Below the pieces are notes generated by a model. The model saw only the letters and a program-made list of their open reading frames with translations. It was not told where the DNA came from and searched no databases. Source: Cyclobacteriaceae bacterium (GTDB taxonomy: Bacteria; Bacteroidota; Bacteroidia; Cytophagales; Cyclobacteriaceae). From it: DNA of 64,000 nt. This document shows, one piece after another, positions 18,101 to 26,729 of the stretch. Numbering within the stretch: position 1 is the first letter of the stretch; every line of letters begins with the position of its first letter. Position numbers and translations under genes: made by a program. The DNA lies in contig JAEUUA010000017.1 in the NCBI GenBank assembly GCA_016787755.1, forward strand, positions 1-64,000. Direction: 5' to 3'.

Positions 18101-18116
18101 GCGGGTCAGGCGACCT
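18101..18116 (+). repeat. short interspersed repeat, copy 1 (GCGGGTCAGGCGACCT)
   Basis: Identical 16-base copy at 18704-18719, preceded in both by CTTyGC-type sequence (CGCTTC / ACTTT). Both copies sit in intergenic DNA flanking the same 140-residue gene. The core GGTC...GACC-like halves are imperfectly palindromic. Confidence 0.6.
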
Positions 18117-18210
18117 GCAACAACTAATGGGGCAGCAAGAAAAGTTAATGGATTCAATTGTTCTCTGTGGATGTCATGCAACCCGCAGCAACAAAGGGAA
18201 ACTATTTACC

Positions 18211-18633
18211 TCAATAAGCAGTCTCAAAATCAAGTAAAACTCTGGATTTGGGAGCAACGCGAAACTTAATTTTCGTACCAGTTATCAGTTTCGCATAGCC
18301 ATTTCTTTGTAAGGTAATTTTCTCTTTACCGAACACATCCATTTTAATGTAATACTCATTTCCCCAGTTTCTTCCCAGATACTTAATCTCACCAATACCT
18401 TCAACAATCTGTTGTGCTACAATATCGGAATATATCCTGATTCCCTTTACCAGAAGCAATCCCGCAATAATAACGAACAAAAGGATCGGAAAAGCGAGTG
18501 TGGCCGGCTCAAAGGAACCTGAGAAAAGAATATAAATTATCCATACTGCCATGACCACTGGTAAAAAGAAAAGACCAGCTAACATCGCTTTAAGAATCTT
18601 TCTTTCTGTAAGAGTAATAGGCGCTAATTGCAT
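18211..18633 (-). CDS. two-pass membrane protein, hypothetical
   Basis: A 140-residue protein with two membrane helices (about 15-38, LFFLPVVMAVWIIYILF, and 46-64, AFPILLFVIIAGLLLV) followed by a beta-rich soluble tail (EYYIKMDVFGKEKITL, KIKFRVAPKSRVLLDFE). No family recognised. It lies between two copies of a 16-base repeat and near gene remnants, so the neighbourhood has been rearranged. Confidence 0.6.
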   Translation of the reverse strand: MQLAPITLTERKILKAMLAGLFFLPVVMAVWIIYILFSGSFEPATLAFPILLFVIIAGLLLVKGIRIYSDIVAQQIVEGIGEIKYLGRNWGNEYYIKMDVFGKEKITLQRNGYAKLITGTKIKFRVAPKSRVLLDFETAY

Positions 18634-18703
18634 ACGAATTTATCTATTGAGTCGAAAGGTAATGTTCTTTATCGAGTTAAACACAATACAACTTGTTCAC
18701 TTT

Positions 18704-18719
18704 GCGGGTCAGGCGACCT
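18704..18719 (+). repeat. short interspersed repeat, copy 2 (GCGGGTCAGGCGACCT)
   Basis: Identical to 18101-18116. Located between the 140-residue membrane protein gene and the end of parC, next to a possible TPR-type gene remnant. Confidence 0.6.
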
Positions 18720-18760
18720 TGCGATCAATATAGGAATCATCGCACCATAAATTTGATACT

Positions 18761-18905
18761 CTACTTCTTAACTTTCTGCTCTTTAAGATCCTCAAGTAGA
18801 AACTTGGTTTGGATATTTTCAGGATTTACTTTGAGTACTAAGTTTAAATATGTCAAGGTAATTGAGTCATTCCCATTTCGCTCTTGGTGGTCGCTGACCA
18901 ACAAG
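18761..18905 (-). pseudogene. possible remnant of a TPR-type protein C-terminus
   Basis: The minus strand reads NGNDSITLTYLNLVLKVNPENIQTKFLLEDLKEQKVKK before a stop (shown here as key pieces: LKVNPENIQ and LLEDLK), which resembles the last TPR unit and C-terminal helix of many exported hydrolases or TPR proteins. No start or upstream body is present; the frame runs into the end of parC. Interpreted as a truncated leftover. Weak. Confidence 0.3.
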
Positions 18906-18911
18906 CTATCA

Positions 18912-21806
18912 TCACAACTCCAAATCAATTGTATCCCCAGCCGTAAATAACTTCTCAGCAGGCTTCTCGCTTTCAACTTTCAGCTTATTACTTTCAACTT
19001 CCTTCTCGCTTTCCACTTTCACGTTAGTATTTTCTACTTCTTCCTCATTTACTTCTTCCTTTTTTTGGTTTTCTCCGAAGAGGTTTGCTTGGGTTGGCTC
19101 TTTTGGCTTTTGCGCTTTTGCTTTTGGGGGCTGGCCGTTGACGAGTGGACCCGGTTTTGGCTTTGCTTCCCCGAAGAGGCTTGCTTGCCCGTCCTCCTCG
19201 ATGACTGGCTCCTGTTCGATTTTTTTTTTTGAAGACTGACTACCATCAGACTCCTCCGTTTCAACTTCGTCCTCAGCTTCCACGCTGGTGTCTTCTGCGT
19301 CCTCCACCGGCCTCACTTTCGTAACCTTATATTGCGATAAGCGATTTCCCAAGGCCTTCCAGCCTTTCACATCAATCAGATCTTCCAGGTTTATTACTTC
19401 GGTTTCTTTGTCTTTGCCCTTCCCTTTTACCACTTCAAGTTCTACTTCCGGAGTATCGCTGGTCGTAACAAACTCAAGACGTGAGCCTATACCTTCCGAA
19501 ATAAATCCAAACTCTTTATCAGCAGTTGTAGTTTCCAACAAGAAACGCTTTACAAAATGTTGCTTGCTTACCCCATCAAAGTATACTGCAGAGATTACTT
19601 TCTTGGGATTAAATTTTTCCAACAAAATTGTTTTCTCAGGTTCGTACCGGTTGGTTAATTCAAAGCTGGTGATTTTATAATTTCCACTTGACGTAATCGC
19701 CAGAATCTGATCATCACCATCAAATTTATTTACATACTTACCGCGCTCGTCCTTATTCAAGCGGCCTGATGCCTGATCAAACCAAAGTTTTAGTCCGCTC
19801 AGCGTACTTCCTTTAGCTTCTTTGAAATCAATTCTCCGTAAAGGATATTTAGTCAACGTATTTCCTTTTGCTCCTCGCCCTTTTATTTCCAGTTCTGAGA
19901 AATCGAAATCAAAAATTTTCTTGCGGGCAGTGCTCGCCTGGCTCAACTTCACTTCCACAATCTCAGCTTCTCCATTGGGGTTGGCGCTCAGGTAATACAG
20001 TTTACTATTTGGATTCCCCGAAGTAAGATCATATTCCTTATCGCGAATGATAGCCGGCATAGCAAAACGCTTGGCAAACGACTTACCACTTTTGCCATCA
20101 CTGTAGATCATGTTATAGACCATCCGCTCATCCCCTTTTTTCCACACACCAATATGAATGATGTCTTTACCCATAAACTTGCGTTCGCCAATGCGACTCA
20201 CTAATGCTTTTCCATCTTTACGAATGGCGATAATGTCGTCCAGTTCAGAACATTCCGTGATGTATTCGTCTTTTCGCATCCCCCAGCCTGCAAAACCATC
20301 GGCACGGTTTACATACAATTTTTGATTGTTGGCAATTACTTCAGTAGCGGTTACCGCCTGGAAGCTTCTGATTTCTGTTTTGCGTTCGCGCCCTTTGCCA
20401 TACTTAGTCAGTAAATTTTGATAATAAGCAATGGCATAGTCAGTAAGATGTTTGAGATGATGAAGTACTTCTTTCAATTCTTTCTCAAGATCTTTAAGCA
20501 ATTCGTCTGCCTTAAACGAATCGTATTTAGAAATTCGCTTGATACGGATTTCCAGCAACCGCAAAATGTCATCTCGGGTAATTTCGCGATAGAACTGTTT
20601 CTTATAAGGCTTAAGTCCTTTATCAGTGGTGCTTATTACTTCTTCAAACGTTTCGCAGTTTTCTATATCGCGATAGATTCTCTTTTCAATGAAGATTTTT
20701 TCTAATGAAGAGAATAATATTTTCTCCATCAACTCCCCCTTGCGAATCAATAACTCCTGCTTCAGCAACTTCACCGTTTGGTCGGTGTTGTATTTGAGTA
20801 TGTCGTTCACTCTCATGAACTGCGGCTTATCAGCAACAATCACGCACGCATTGGGCGAAATAGAAACTTCACAATCCGTAAACGCGTACAACGCATCCAT
20901 GGCAATTTCCGGTGAGATGCCGGGCTGCAAATGAATTTGAATCTCAACGTCTTTCGCGGTGTTGTCCACCACCTGCTTCACTTTGATCTTTCCCTTCTCA
21001 CTGGCCTTCACAATGGAGTCCATCAACGAACTGGTGGTGGTGCCAAATGGAATTTCTTTGATCGCGAGCGTCTTTTTATCAATGATCTCAATCTTGGCAC
21101 GAACTTTTACTTTTCCCCCGCGGATTCCTTGGTCGTACTCCGAGAAATCAGCAATACCTCCGGTAAGGAAATCCGGATAGATTTTTGGGTTCTTTCCTTT
21201 CAGGACATCAATGGAAGCTTTAATTAATTCACAAAAATTGTGCGGTAGAATTTTAGTAGAGAGCCCCACGGCAATCCCCTCCACGCCTTGCGCCAGTAGT
21301 AAAGGAAACTTAACCGGTAACGTGACAGGTTCCTTCTTACGTCCGTCATACGACAATTGCCATTCGGTTGTCTGAGCGTTGTAAACTACATCCAGTGCAA
21401 ACTTTGACAACCTTGCCTCAATGTAGCGAGGTGCTGCTGCACTATCGCCTGTGCGTACATCCCCCCAGTTACCTTGAGTATCGAGCAATAAATCCTTCTG
21501 ACCCAGGTTTACGATGGCTTCCCCGATAGCCGCATCCCCATGCGGGTGATATTGCATCGTGTTACCAATTACGTTGGCCACTTTATTGAAGCGGCCATCG
21601 TCCATTTCCTTTATGGAGTGCGCGATTCTTCGCTGCACAGGTTTCAATCCATCTTCAATACGGGGAACAGCACGTTCCAAAATTACATATGAGGCGTAAT
21701 CCAAAAACCAGTTTTCATACAGGCCGTCCAGAGAAATTAATCCATGAACTACCTCGCCATCTTCATCGCGTATCGATTTGTCTTTAATTGCTTTCTTCTT
21801 GCTCAT
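18912..21806 (-). CDS. parC: DNA topoisomerase IV subunit A
   Basis: A 964-residue type IIA topoisomerase breakage-reunion subunit. The QRDR-like helix (YHPHGDAAIGEAI) and catalytic Tyr 128 (AAPRYIEARL) are present; the C-terminal half contains beta-pinwheel-like blades (residues about 500-800). Residues about 820-964 are a charged, low-complexity tail with two QxxLF motifs, QASLF at 874-878 and QANLF at 906-910, each followed by GE, and a repeated KVESEK segment. Assigned to ParC rather than GyrA from its pairing with parE just upstream on the same strand and from the lack of a GyrA-box I could recognise. Decatenates daughter chromosomes. The 107-base gap to parE suggests a common transcript. 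Confidence 0.93.
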   Translation of the reverse strand: MSKKKAIKDKSIRDEDGEVVHGLISLDGLYENWFLDYASYVILERAVPRIEDGLKPVQRRIAHSIKEMDDGRFNKVANVIGNTMQYHPHGDAAIGEAIVNLGQKDLLLDTQGNWGDVRTGDSAAAPRYIEARLSKFALDVVYNAQTTEWQLSYDGRKKEPVTLPVKFPLLLAQGVEGIAVGLSTKILPHNFCELIKASIDVLKGKNPKIYPDFLTGGIADFSEYDQGIRGGKVKVRAKIEIIDKKTLAIKEIPFGTTTSSLMDSIVKASEKGKIKVKQVVDNTAKDVEIQIHLQPGISPEIAMDALYAFTDCEVSISPNACVIVADKPQFMRVNDILKYNTDQTVKLLKQELLIRKGELMEKILFSSLEKIFIEKRIYRDIENCETFEEVISTTDKGLKPYKKQFYREITRDDILRLLEIRIKRISKYDSFKADELLKDLEKELKEVLHHLKHLTDYAIAYYQNLLTKYGKGRERKTEIRSFQAVTATEVIANNQKLYVNRADGFAGWGMRKDEYITECSELDDIIAIRKDGKALVSRIGERKFMGKDIIHIGVWKKGDERMVYNMIYSDGKSGKSFAKRFAMPAIIRDKEYDLTSGNPNSKLYYLSANPNGEAEIVEVKLSQASTARKKIFDFDFSELEIKGRGAKGNTLTKYPLRRIDFKEAKGSTLSGLKLWFDQASGRLNKDERGKYVNKFDGDDQILAITSSGNYKITSFELTNRYEPEKTILLEKFNPKKVISAVYFDGVSKQHFVKRFLLETTTADKEFGFISEGIGSRLEFVTTSDTPEVELEVVKGKGKDKETEVINLEDLIDVKGWKALGNRLSQYKVTKVRPVEDAEDTSVEAEDEVETEESDGSQSSKKKIEQEPVIEEDGQASLFGEAKPKPGPLVNGQPPKAKAQKPKEPTQANLFGENQKKEEVNEEEVENTNVKVESEKEVESNKLKVESEKPAEKLFTAGDTIDLEL

Positions 21807-21913
21807 TGCTATTCGTTATTAGATACTGGATGCTCAACACTCGATCCAGCCTTTCACTTAAATTTTACTCTTAATTCTAACACTTTAGGTCACAATTTGT
21901 GATGTCAAGTGGT

Positions 21914-23797
21914 CTATGCTTCCACTTCCTCCTCTTCATCTATGTTTTTATCCACCTTATCCAACTCAATCTTTAAGTTGTCAATAATAAACTCCTGACG
22001 ATCGGGGGTATTTTTACCCATGTAGAACTCAAGGATTTTTTGCAGATGCTTTTCTTTATCAATACGCACCGGTTGTAACCGGATGTCTTCACCAATAAAG
22101 TTTCCAAATTCTTCCGGTGAGATTTCACCCAATCCCTTGAAGCGGGTGATCTCAGGTTTGGACCCCAACTTACCGACTGCATTTTGCTTCTCTTCTTCGC
22201 TGTAACAGTATATGGTTTCTTTCTTATTGCGAACCCTGAAGAGCGGGGTTTCCAAAATGTAAACATGACCCGCCTTTACCAGGTCCGGAAAGAATTGCAG
22301 GAAGAACGTCATCAGCAACAAACGAATGTGCATTCCATCTACATCGGCATCGGTAGCTACTATTACTTTGTTATAGCGTAAGCCATCCAATCCGTCTTCA
22401 ATGTTTAATGCATGTTGCAGGAGATTAAACTCCTCATTCTCATACACTACTTTCTTGGTAAGACCGTAACAGTTGAGGGGTTTTCCGCGCAAGCTAAACA
22501 CAGCTTGGGTCTCTACATTACGCGATTTAGTAATCGAACCGCTGGCCGAATCACCTTCCGTAATAAAGATGACGGACTCCATTCCCTTCTCTCCTTTTTC
22601 ATCATCAAAATGAAAACGGCAGTCGCGCAGTTTCTTATTGTGGAGATTCGCTTTCTTCGCGCGTTCATTAGCCAGCTTTTTAATGCCGGCAATTTCTTTT
22701 CGTTCACGCTCCGATTGCAAAATGCGTTTTAGCAAGGCATCGGATGTAGCCGAATTCTTATGCAGATAAATTTCAAGCTCCTTCGATACAAAATCCCCTA
22801 CAAAACTCTTCACACTCTGGCCTTCAGGGGCCATCGTGATAGAACCCAACTTCGTTTTGGTCTGCGATTCAAACACAGGCTCTTGCACGCGCACGGCAAC
22901 AGCGGCAACAATACTTGCCCGAATGTCTGCTGCATCAAAATCTTTCTTAAAGAAATCGCGCACGCCACGCACCACGCCTTCGCGGAAAGCCGCTAAGTGA
23001 GTCCCGCCTTGGGTCGTGTTTTGGCCGTTCACAAACGAGTAATACTCTTCGCCATATTGACTCCCGTGCGTCAACGCTACTTCTATATCATCGCCCTTAA
23101 AATGTATAATCGGATAGCGAATGTCATCTGAATCTGATTTTTGCTTAAGCAAGTCCAGCAACCCGTCTTTTGAGTAAAACTTCCGGCCATTGTAATTGAT
23201 CGTAAGCCCGGCATTGAGAAACGCATAGTTCCACATCAAATCATCCAGGTATTCAGGTATGAAGTGATAATGCTTGAACATCGTGTTATCGGGTTCAAAC
23301 TCAACCAGCGTGCCGTTCTTTTCGGTTGTCTTGGTTTCCTTGGCATCAGTGGTAAGAATCCCTTTCTTAAACTCAGCCAGTTTTGTTTTGCCTTCGCGAT
23401 ACGCTTGTACTTTAAAATAGTTGGAAAGCGCATTCACCGCTTTGGTACCCACCCCATTTAACCCGACCGACTTTTGAAAAGCACCTGAATCGTATTTGGC
23501 TCCGGTGTTTATCTTCGAAACCACATCGACCACCTTCCCTAGCGGAATACCCCGACCATAATCACGCACCATAACTCGTTGGTCAGTGATCTTTACATCG
23601 ATGGCCTTTCCATAGCCCATCATGTGTTCGTCAATACAGTTGTCGATTACTTCTTTTACCAGCACATAGATGCCATCGTCTTTAGCCGATCCATCTCCCA
23701 ACTTACCGATGTACATTCCGGGGCGTAGCCGGATATGCTCACGCCAATCGAGCGACCGAATGCTCGCTTCATTGTATTCAATTGTCTCCTTCGCCAT
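21914..23797 (-). CDS. parE: DNA topoisomerase IV subunit B
   Basis: A 627-residue ATPase subunit of topoisomerase IV. GHKL ATPase motifs: [10 protein letters not shown] (catalytic Glu, Asn), DYGRGIP, and [14 protein letters not shown]; the transducer lysine region follows; the TOPRIM domain shows [10 protein letters not shown] and [12 protein letters not shown] with its acidic metal ligands. The length fits ParE without the extra GyrB insertion. The DNA between it and the divergent upstream region (23798-24056) holds no supported gene. Partner of the ParC gene downstream. Confidence 0.95.
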   Translation of the reverse strand: MAKETIEYNEASIRSLDWREHIRLRPGMYIGKLGDGSAKDDGIYVLVKEVIDNCIDEHMMGYGKAIDVKITDQRVMVRDYGRGIPLGKVVDVVSKINTGAKYDSGAFQKSVGLNGVGTKAVNALSNYFKVQAYREGKTKLAEFKKGILTTDAKETKTTEKNGTLVEFEPDNTMFKHYHFIPEYLDDLMWNYAFLNAGLTINYNGRKFYSKDGLLDLLKQKSDSDDIRYPIIHFKGDDIEVALTHGSQYGEEYYSFVNGQNTTQGGTHLAAFREGVVRGVRDFFKKDFDAADIRASIVAAVAVRVQEPVFESQTKTKLGSITMAPEGQSVKSFVGDFVSKELEIYLHKNSATSDALLKRILQSERERKEIAGIKKLANERAKKANLHNKKLRDCRFHFDDEKGEKGMESVIFITEGDSASGSITKSRNVETQAVFSLRGKPLNCYGLTKKVVYENEEFNLLQHALNIEDGLDGLRYNKVIVATDADVDGMHIRLLLMTFFLQFFPDLVKAGHVYILETPLFRVRNKKETIYCYSEEEKQNAVGKLGSKPEITRFKGLGEISPEEFGNFIGEDIRLQPVRIDKEKHLQKILEFYMGKNTPDRQEFIIDNLKIELDKVDKNIDEEEEVEA

Positions 23798-24056
23798 GTT
23801 ACTTAAGTACCCTTTTTAAAAGTCGCGCAAAGATTAAAAAATAGAACCAGAATTTGCTTGCTGAAATTCAATTCTGATTGTGTTACACTGATCTGATCGT
23901 GATTCAAAAAATTAATCGATCTCAAATCCCTTCTAAGTAAATGATTTTTACAATCACTTCAACGAAAGGAAGAAATACTTCAGTTGTAAAAATTTATGAA
24001 GTTGATGTGCATAATGCACTGATAACCAGCATGAAAATTCAAGGTATCAAATGTGA

Positions 24057-24488
24057 TCATTTACCTAAAATTTTCTGCGAAAGCACATAGATAGGCCAAC
24101 TGATTATCCATGCCCCCACTAAAAATAAACTCCCGTAGATGGCTGGTGCCATGCCTGAATAATCATAACGCTCGCCACTATTATACACATGGAGGAAGCC
24201 TAGCGAAGCAATAAAAAAGAAATTTATTGTGATGATCAATCCATAAAACCAGGCTTTGAAATCAAGGCTCTGTTGAATAGGCAATCGAGTAGCAATGAAT
24301 ACCAGCGTGTTGAAAACGGCCATCGCCCCTATCGACAGGTAAAACAGTGAATTTTTTGGAATGGAGGTAAGCGTTCCTTCATTCGAAAGTGTCACCCATT
24401 CTGGCAACCCAGCGTAAACGTAAAAAAAAGTGAGTAACAACCCAACTACCGAAAAGAACCAAATCCCTTTGAATATCTTTAATGCCAT
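24057..24488 (-). CDS. four-helix membrane protein, hypothetical
   Basis: A 143-residue integral membrane protein with about four helices (near 8-28, 45-66, 80-102, 115-137) and an extracytoplasmic loop EWVTLSNEGTLTSIPKN after helix 1, a pattern seen in small DUF1648-like proteins, though that assignment is not secure. Divergent from the sterol-desaturase gene with only 38 bases between starts, so both promoters must overlap or lie inside coding DNA. Confidence 0.65.
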   Translation of the reverse strand: MALKIFKGIWFFSVVGLLLTFFYVYAGLPEWVTLSNEGTLTSIPKNSLFYLSIGAMAVFNTLVFIATRLPIQQSLDFKAWFYGLIITINFFFIASLGFLHVYNSGERYDYSGMAPAIYGSLFLVGAWIISWPIYVLSQKILGK

Positions 24489-24526
24489 CTGCGTAACTTT
24501 GGTGCAAAACTAATCGATAATTCAAC

Positions 24527-25759
24527 TTGAACCTCAACCCGATTGTTCTTTCCATCCCCATTTTTTTTATCCTTATTGGGATTGAATTGGTGGTTGAGCG
24601 TTTTTCGCACCGTACACTTTATCGGTTGCCCGATGCCATCGCTAACCTGAGTTGTGGTATAACATCCCAGCTCTCTGGTTTGTTTATGCGCGTGCTCGCG
24701 ATTGGAGTCTATGAAGTTTTGTATTCAAACTTTGCATTCTTTGAACTGAACCGAACTGTGGTGTATTGGATAGCGCTTTTTCTTCTTACCGACTTTGCTT
24801 ATTACTGGGCACATCGCATGAGCCACGAAATCAATTTGTTTTGGGGCGGGCATGTAGTGCATCACCAAAGTGAAGAATATAATTTATCGGTTGCCTTACG
24901 ACAAAGTAGCTTTCAGGTAGTGTGGACATTTGCATTCAGTTTGCCTATTGCTCTGCTGGGGTTCAATACGTTAGACTTTGCGTTGATGTCTGCGCTCAAC
25001 ACATTATATCAGTTTTGGATCCATACCGAGACGATCAACAAAATGGGTTGGTTCGAGTATATCTTCAACACACCTTCGCACCATCGTGTGCATCATGGTC
25101 GCAATCCAAAGTACATTGATAAGAACCATGCCGGTTCACTAATTATTTGGGATAAGATGTTTGGCACTTTTCAGGCTGAGGAAGAACGACCAACGTATGG
25201 CATTACAAAACCAATCAATAGCTGGAATGCGATCTGGGCAAACTTCAGTCATTATGCAGTGATGGCCGATGAAATGAAACAAATTCCTTCCTGGAGCGAT
25301 AAGTTCAAATACTTGTTTAAGAAGCCTGGCTGGTTGCCGGAATCGTTGGGTGGGTATCGCGCAGCCCCTGAGGTTGATAAAAGCACCTATAGAAAATTCG
25401 ACACTTCCTACCCCATGCAGTTAAATTACTATGTGCTGTTTCAATACATTCTTTGTTTGTTTGTTACAGGTTTATTCCTCTTTAAACAAACTCAGTTTGC
25501 CCTGACAGAAAAAGCAATAGCAGCAGCTTTAATTTCTCTTTGGGTAGTTAATAGCGGTGTGCTGTTCGAATCAAAACAATGGGTGATTGTTTCGGAATGG
25601 ATTCGCATTGTTTCTTTTTCGCTTCTCGTGATAGCGGGCACATATTGGTTAGCTTTGCCAGACTACAGTTATGCAATAGCACTGATGTATGGCTTGGTTT
25701 CGGGAGTTTGGTTTAAGTTGGTTTCAAATTTAAAGAATGAAAAAAGGGTTGCTGTTTAG
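24527..25759 (+). CDS. sterol desaturase / fatty acid hydroxylase family membrane di-iron enzyme
   Basis: A 410-residue membrane protein of the fatty acid hydroxylase superfamily. The eight-histidine iron site is visible: H96xxxH100 (AHRMSHE), H109xxH112H113 (HVVHH) and HHRVHH near 186-191, followed by an Asn-His pair in DKNHAG. Membrane helices flank them, and a longer C-terminal helical part (about 300-400) is present. The start is a TTG at 24527; the first in-frame ATG is codon 54 and would remove the first helices, so TTG is preferred. It oxidises lipid C-H bonds; the substrate is unknown. The downstream lipoprotein gene overlaps by 23 bases. Confidence 0.88.
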   Translation: MNLNPIVLSIPIFFILIGIELVVERFSHRTLYRLPDAIANLSCGITSQLSGLFMRVLAIGVYEVLYSNFAFFELNRTVVYWIALFLLTDFAYYWAHRMSHEINLFWGGHVVHHQSEEYNLSVALRQSSFQVVWTFAFSLPIALLGFNTLDFALMSALNTLYQFWIHTETINKMGWFEYIFNTPSHHRVHHGRNPKYIDKNHAGSLIIWDKMFGTFQAEEERPTYGITKPINSWNAIWANFSHYAVMADEMKQIPSWSDKFKYLFKKPGWLPESLGGYRAAPEVDKSTYRKFDTSYPMQLNYYVLFQYILCLFVTGLFLFKQTQFALTEKAIAAALISLWVVNSGVLFESKQWVIVSEWIRIVSFSLLVIAGTYWLALPDYSYAIALMYGLVSGVWFKLVSNLKNEKRVAV

Positions 25760-26105
25760 TTTCGTGCTGATTGCCTGTTCCTGCGGAAAACCATTACCTG
25801 ATTTAGCTCCTATCGACTTATCGCAATGGAAAGATGACAAAGGTGGGTGCAAAAATATCCGCGCCAGCTTCTTAGCAGAGTTGATTTCACAAAAGGATGA
25901 ATTGAAAGGACTATCCGAAAAAGATATTATTGAATTGCTCGGTCGCCCCGATCGCAATGAATTGTACAAACGTAATCAGAAGTTTTATTACTATGATATT
26001 GAACCTGGCAAACCCTGCGATTCATTAACATCTAATCAGCAACTGATTCTACGATTTAATGCCATGAGCATGGCCAAGGAAGTTACGATTGAATCTAAAA
26101 ATTAG
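25737..26105 (+). CDS. small lipoprotein, BamE/SmpA-like
   Basis: A 122-residue predicted lipoprotein (lipobox-like IACSC near residues 12-16). The central LSEKDIIELLGRPDRNELYKRNQKFYYYDI pattern (key part LLGRPDR followed by FYYYDI) resembles the BamE/SmpA-OmlA fold, where a helix precedes a GxPxx turn and a beta hairpin. The gene starts 23 bases before the end of the hydroxylase gene, so they are likely co-expressed. Specific function unknown. Confidence 0.7.
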   Translation: MKKGLLFSFVLIACSCGKPLPDLAPIDLSQWKDDKGGCKNIRASFLAELISQKDELKGLSEKDIIELLGRPDRNELYKRNQKFYYYDIEPGKPCDSLTSNQQLILRFNAMSMAKEVTIESKN

Positions 26106-26127
26106 GCACACCAATCTTTAATCCCTT

Positions 26128-26190
26128 TTGTCAAGTTGAGCTTGTCGAAACCAGTTTCCAAAACGACTTCGACAGGCTCAGTCTGACAAG
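26128..26190. repeat. REP-like imperfect inverted repeat between convergent genes
   Basis: Left arm TTGTCAAGTTGAGCTTGTCG (from 26128) pairs with the right arm ending GGCTCAGTCTGACAAG (to 26190), leaving a short loop. It lies between the convergent lipoprotein and 168-residue genes. The words GAGCTTGTCGAA / TTCGACAGGCTCAG are typical of dispersed intergenic palindromes in many bacterial genomes. It may also act as a two-way terminator. Confidence 0.6.
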
Positions 26191-26197
26191 TAAGGAT

Positions 26198-26704
26198 TTA
26201 ACTGTGCAACGCATTCGCCTGAAAATGCTGCTTCTTTCTTACCGCTTTATTGATGTTGCTGCGAAGAATATCAACCAAAGAATCTTTCTTTTTAAAATTG
26301 AAGGGGTAGAGCAATGAAGGTTTGAAATAAAACTTCTTCCCCAACTGTTCAGGGGTAAAGAGTTCCACCTCATATACACCTCCCAAACTTTTGATCTCCA
26401 CTTCTTTTATGTTTTCTAAAGGAATCAGAATATCTTGTCCCTTTTGAAGAACATATAAGAACTCCTCGTCAAACTCTACCCGATGGACGTTGCGATTGAT
26501 ACGAATCCAGCCAAAAATAAAAAATGCAGTATAGCCGATGGTCGTAATCGTATTGAAATACCGGCCACTCTCTAAAAAAGAACCAACCCCGGCAAAGACT
26601 AAAAATCCAACAAACCCAATAAGTAAAATAAGCACACTATTCTTATAAAATCCTAAATATCTTGTTGAAAGACTATGGATTCGCTTGTTTTGATGGGTAG
26701 CCAT
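26198..26704 (-). CDS. membrane protein with PH-like C-terminal domain, hypothetical
   Basis: A 168-residue protein starting at ATG 26704. An upstream ATG at 26872 would extend antisense through the 3-hydroxybutyryl-CoA dehydrogenase gene and is rejected. Two membrane helices (about 20-42 and 50-68) are followed by a soluble beta-rich domain (VEFDEEFLYVLQKGQDILIPLENIKEVEIK; key part ILIPLENIKEVEI), the usual look of bacterial PH-like domains. Divergent from the dehydrogenase gene with 25 bases between starts. Function unknown. Confidence 0.68.
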   Translation of the reverse strand: MATHQNKRIHSLSTRYLGFYKNSVLILLIGFVGFLVFAGVGSFLESGRYFNTITTIGYTAFFIFGWIRINRNVHRVEFDEEFLYVLQKGQDILIPLENIKEVEIKSLGGVYEVELFTPEQLGKKFYFKPSLLYPFNFKKKDSLVDILRSNINKAVRKKQHFQANALHS

Positions 26705-26729
26705 ATATTTACCGAAAATAGAAAATAGT

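Larger units (their letters stand above)
17763..18210. other. intergenic stretch holding the DUF2071 remnant and one copy of a short repeat
   Basis: About 450 bases between the carotenoid-oxygenase-like gene and the 140-residue membrane protein gene. It contains the DUF2071 remnant (17870-18075) and a copy of the GCGGGTCAGGCGACCT repeat at 18101-18116. No other gene is supported. Confidence 0.6.

Noticed and set aside
17951..18181. Open frame of 76 codons on the minus strand
   Set aside because: It runs across the decayed DUF2071 copy and only its end matches that family; it is a by-product of the remnant.
23940..24092. Possible 50-codon gene on the plus strand between parE and the four-helix protein gene
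   Set aside because: Its end is antisense to the downstream gene and it shows no recognisable motif or promoter.
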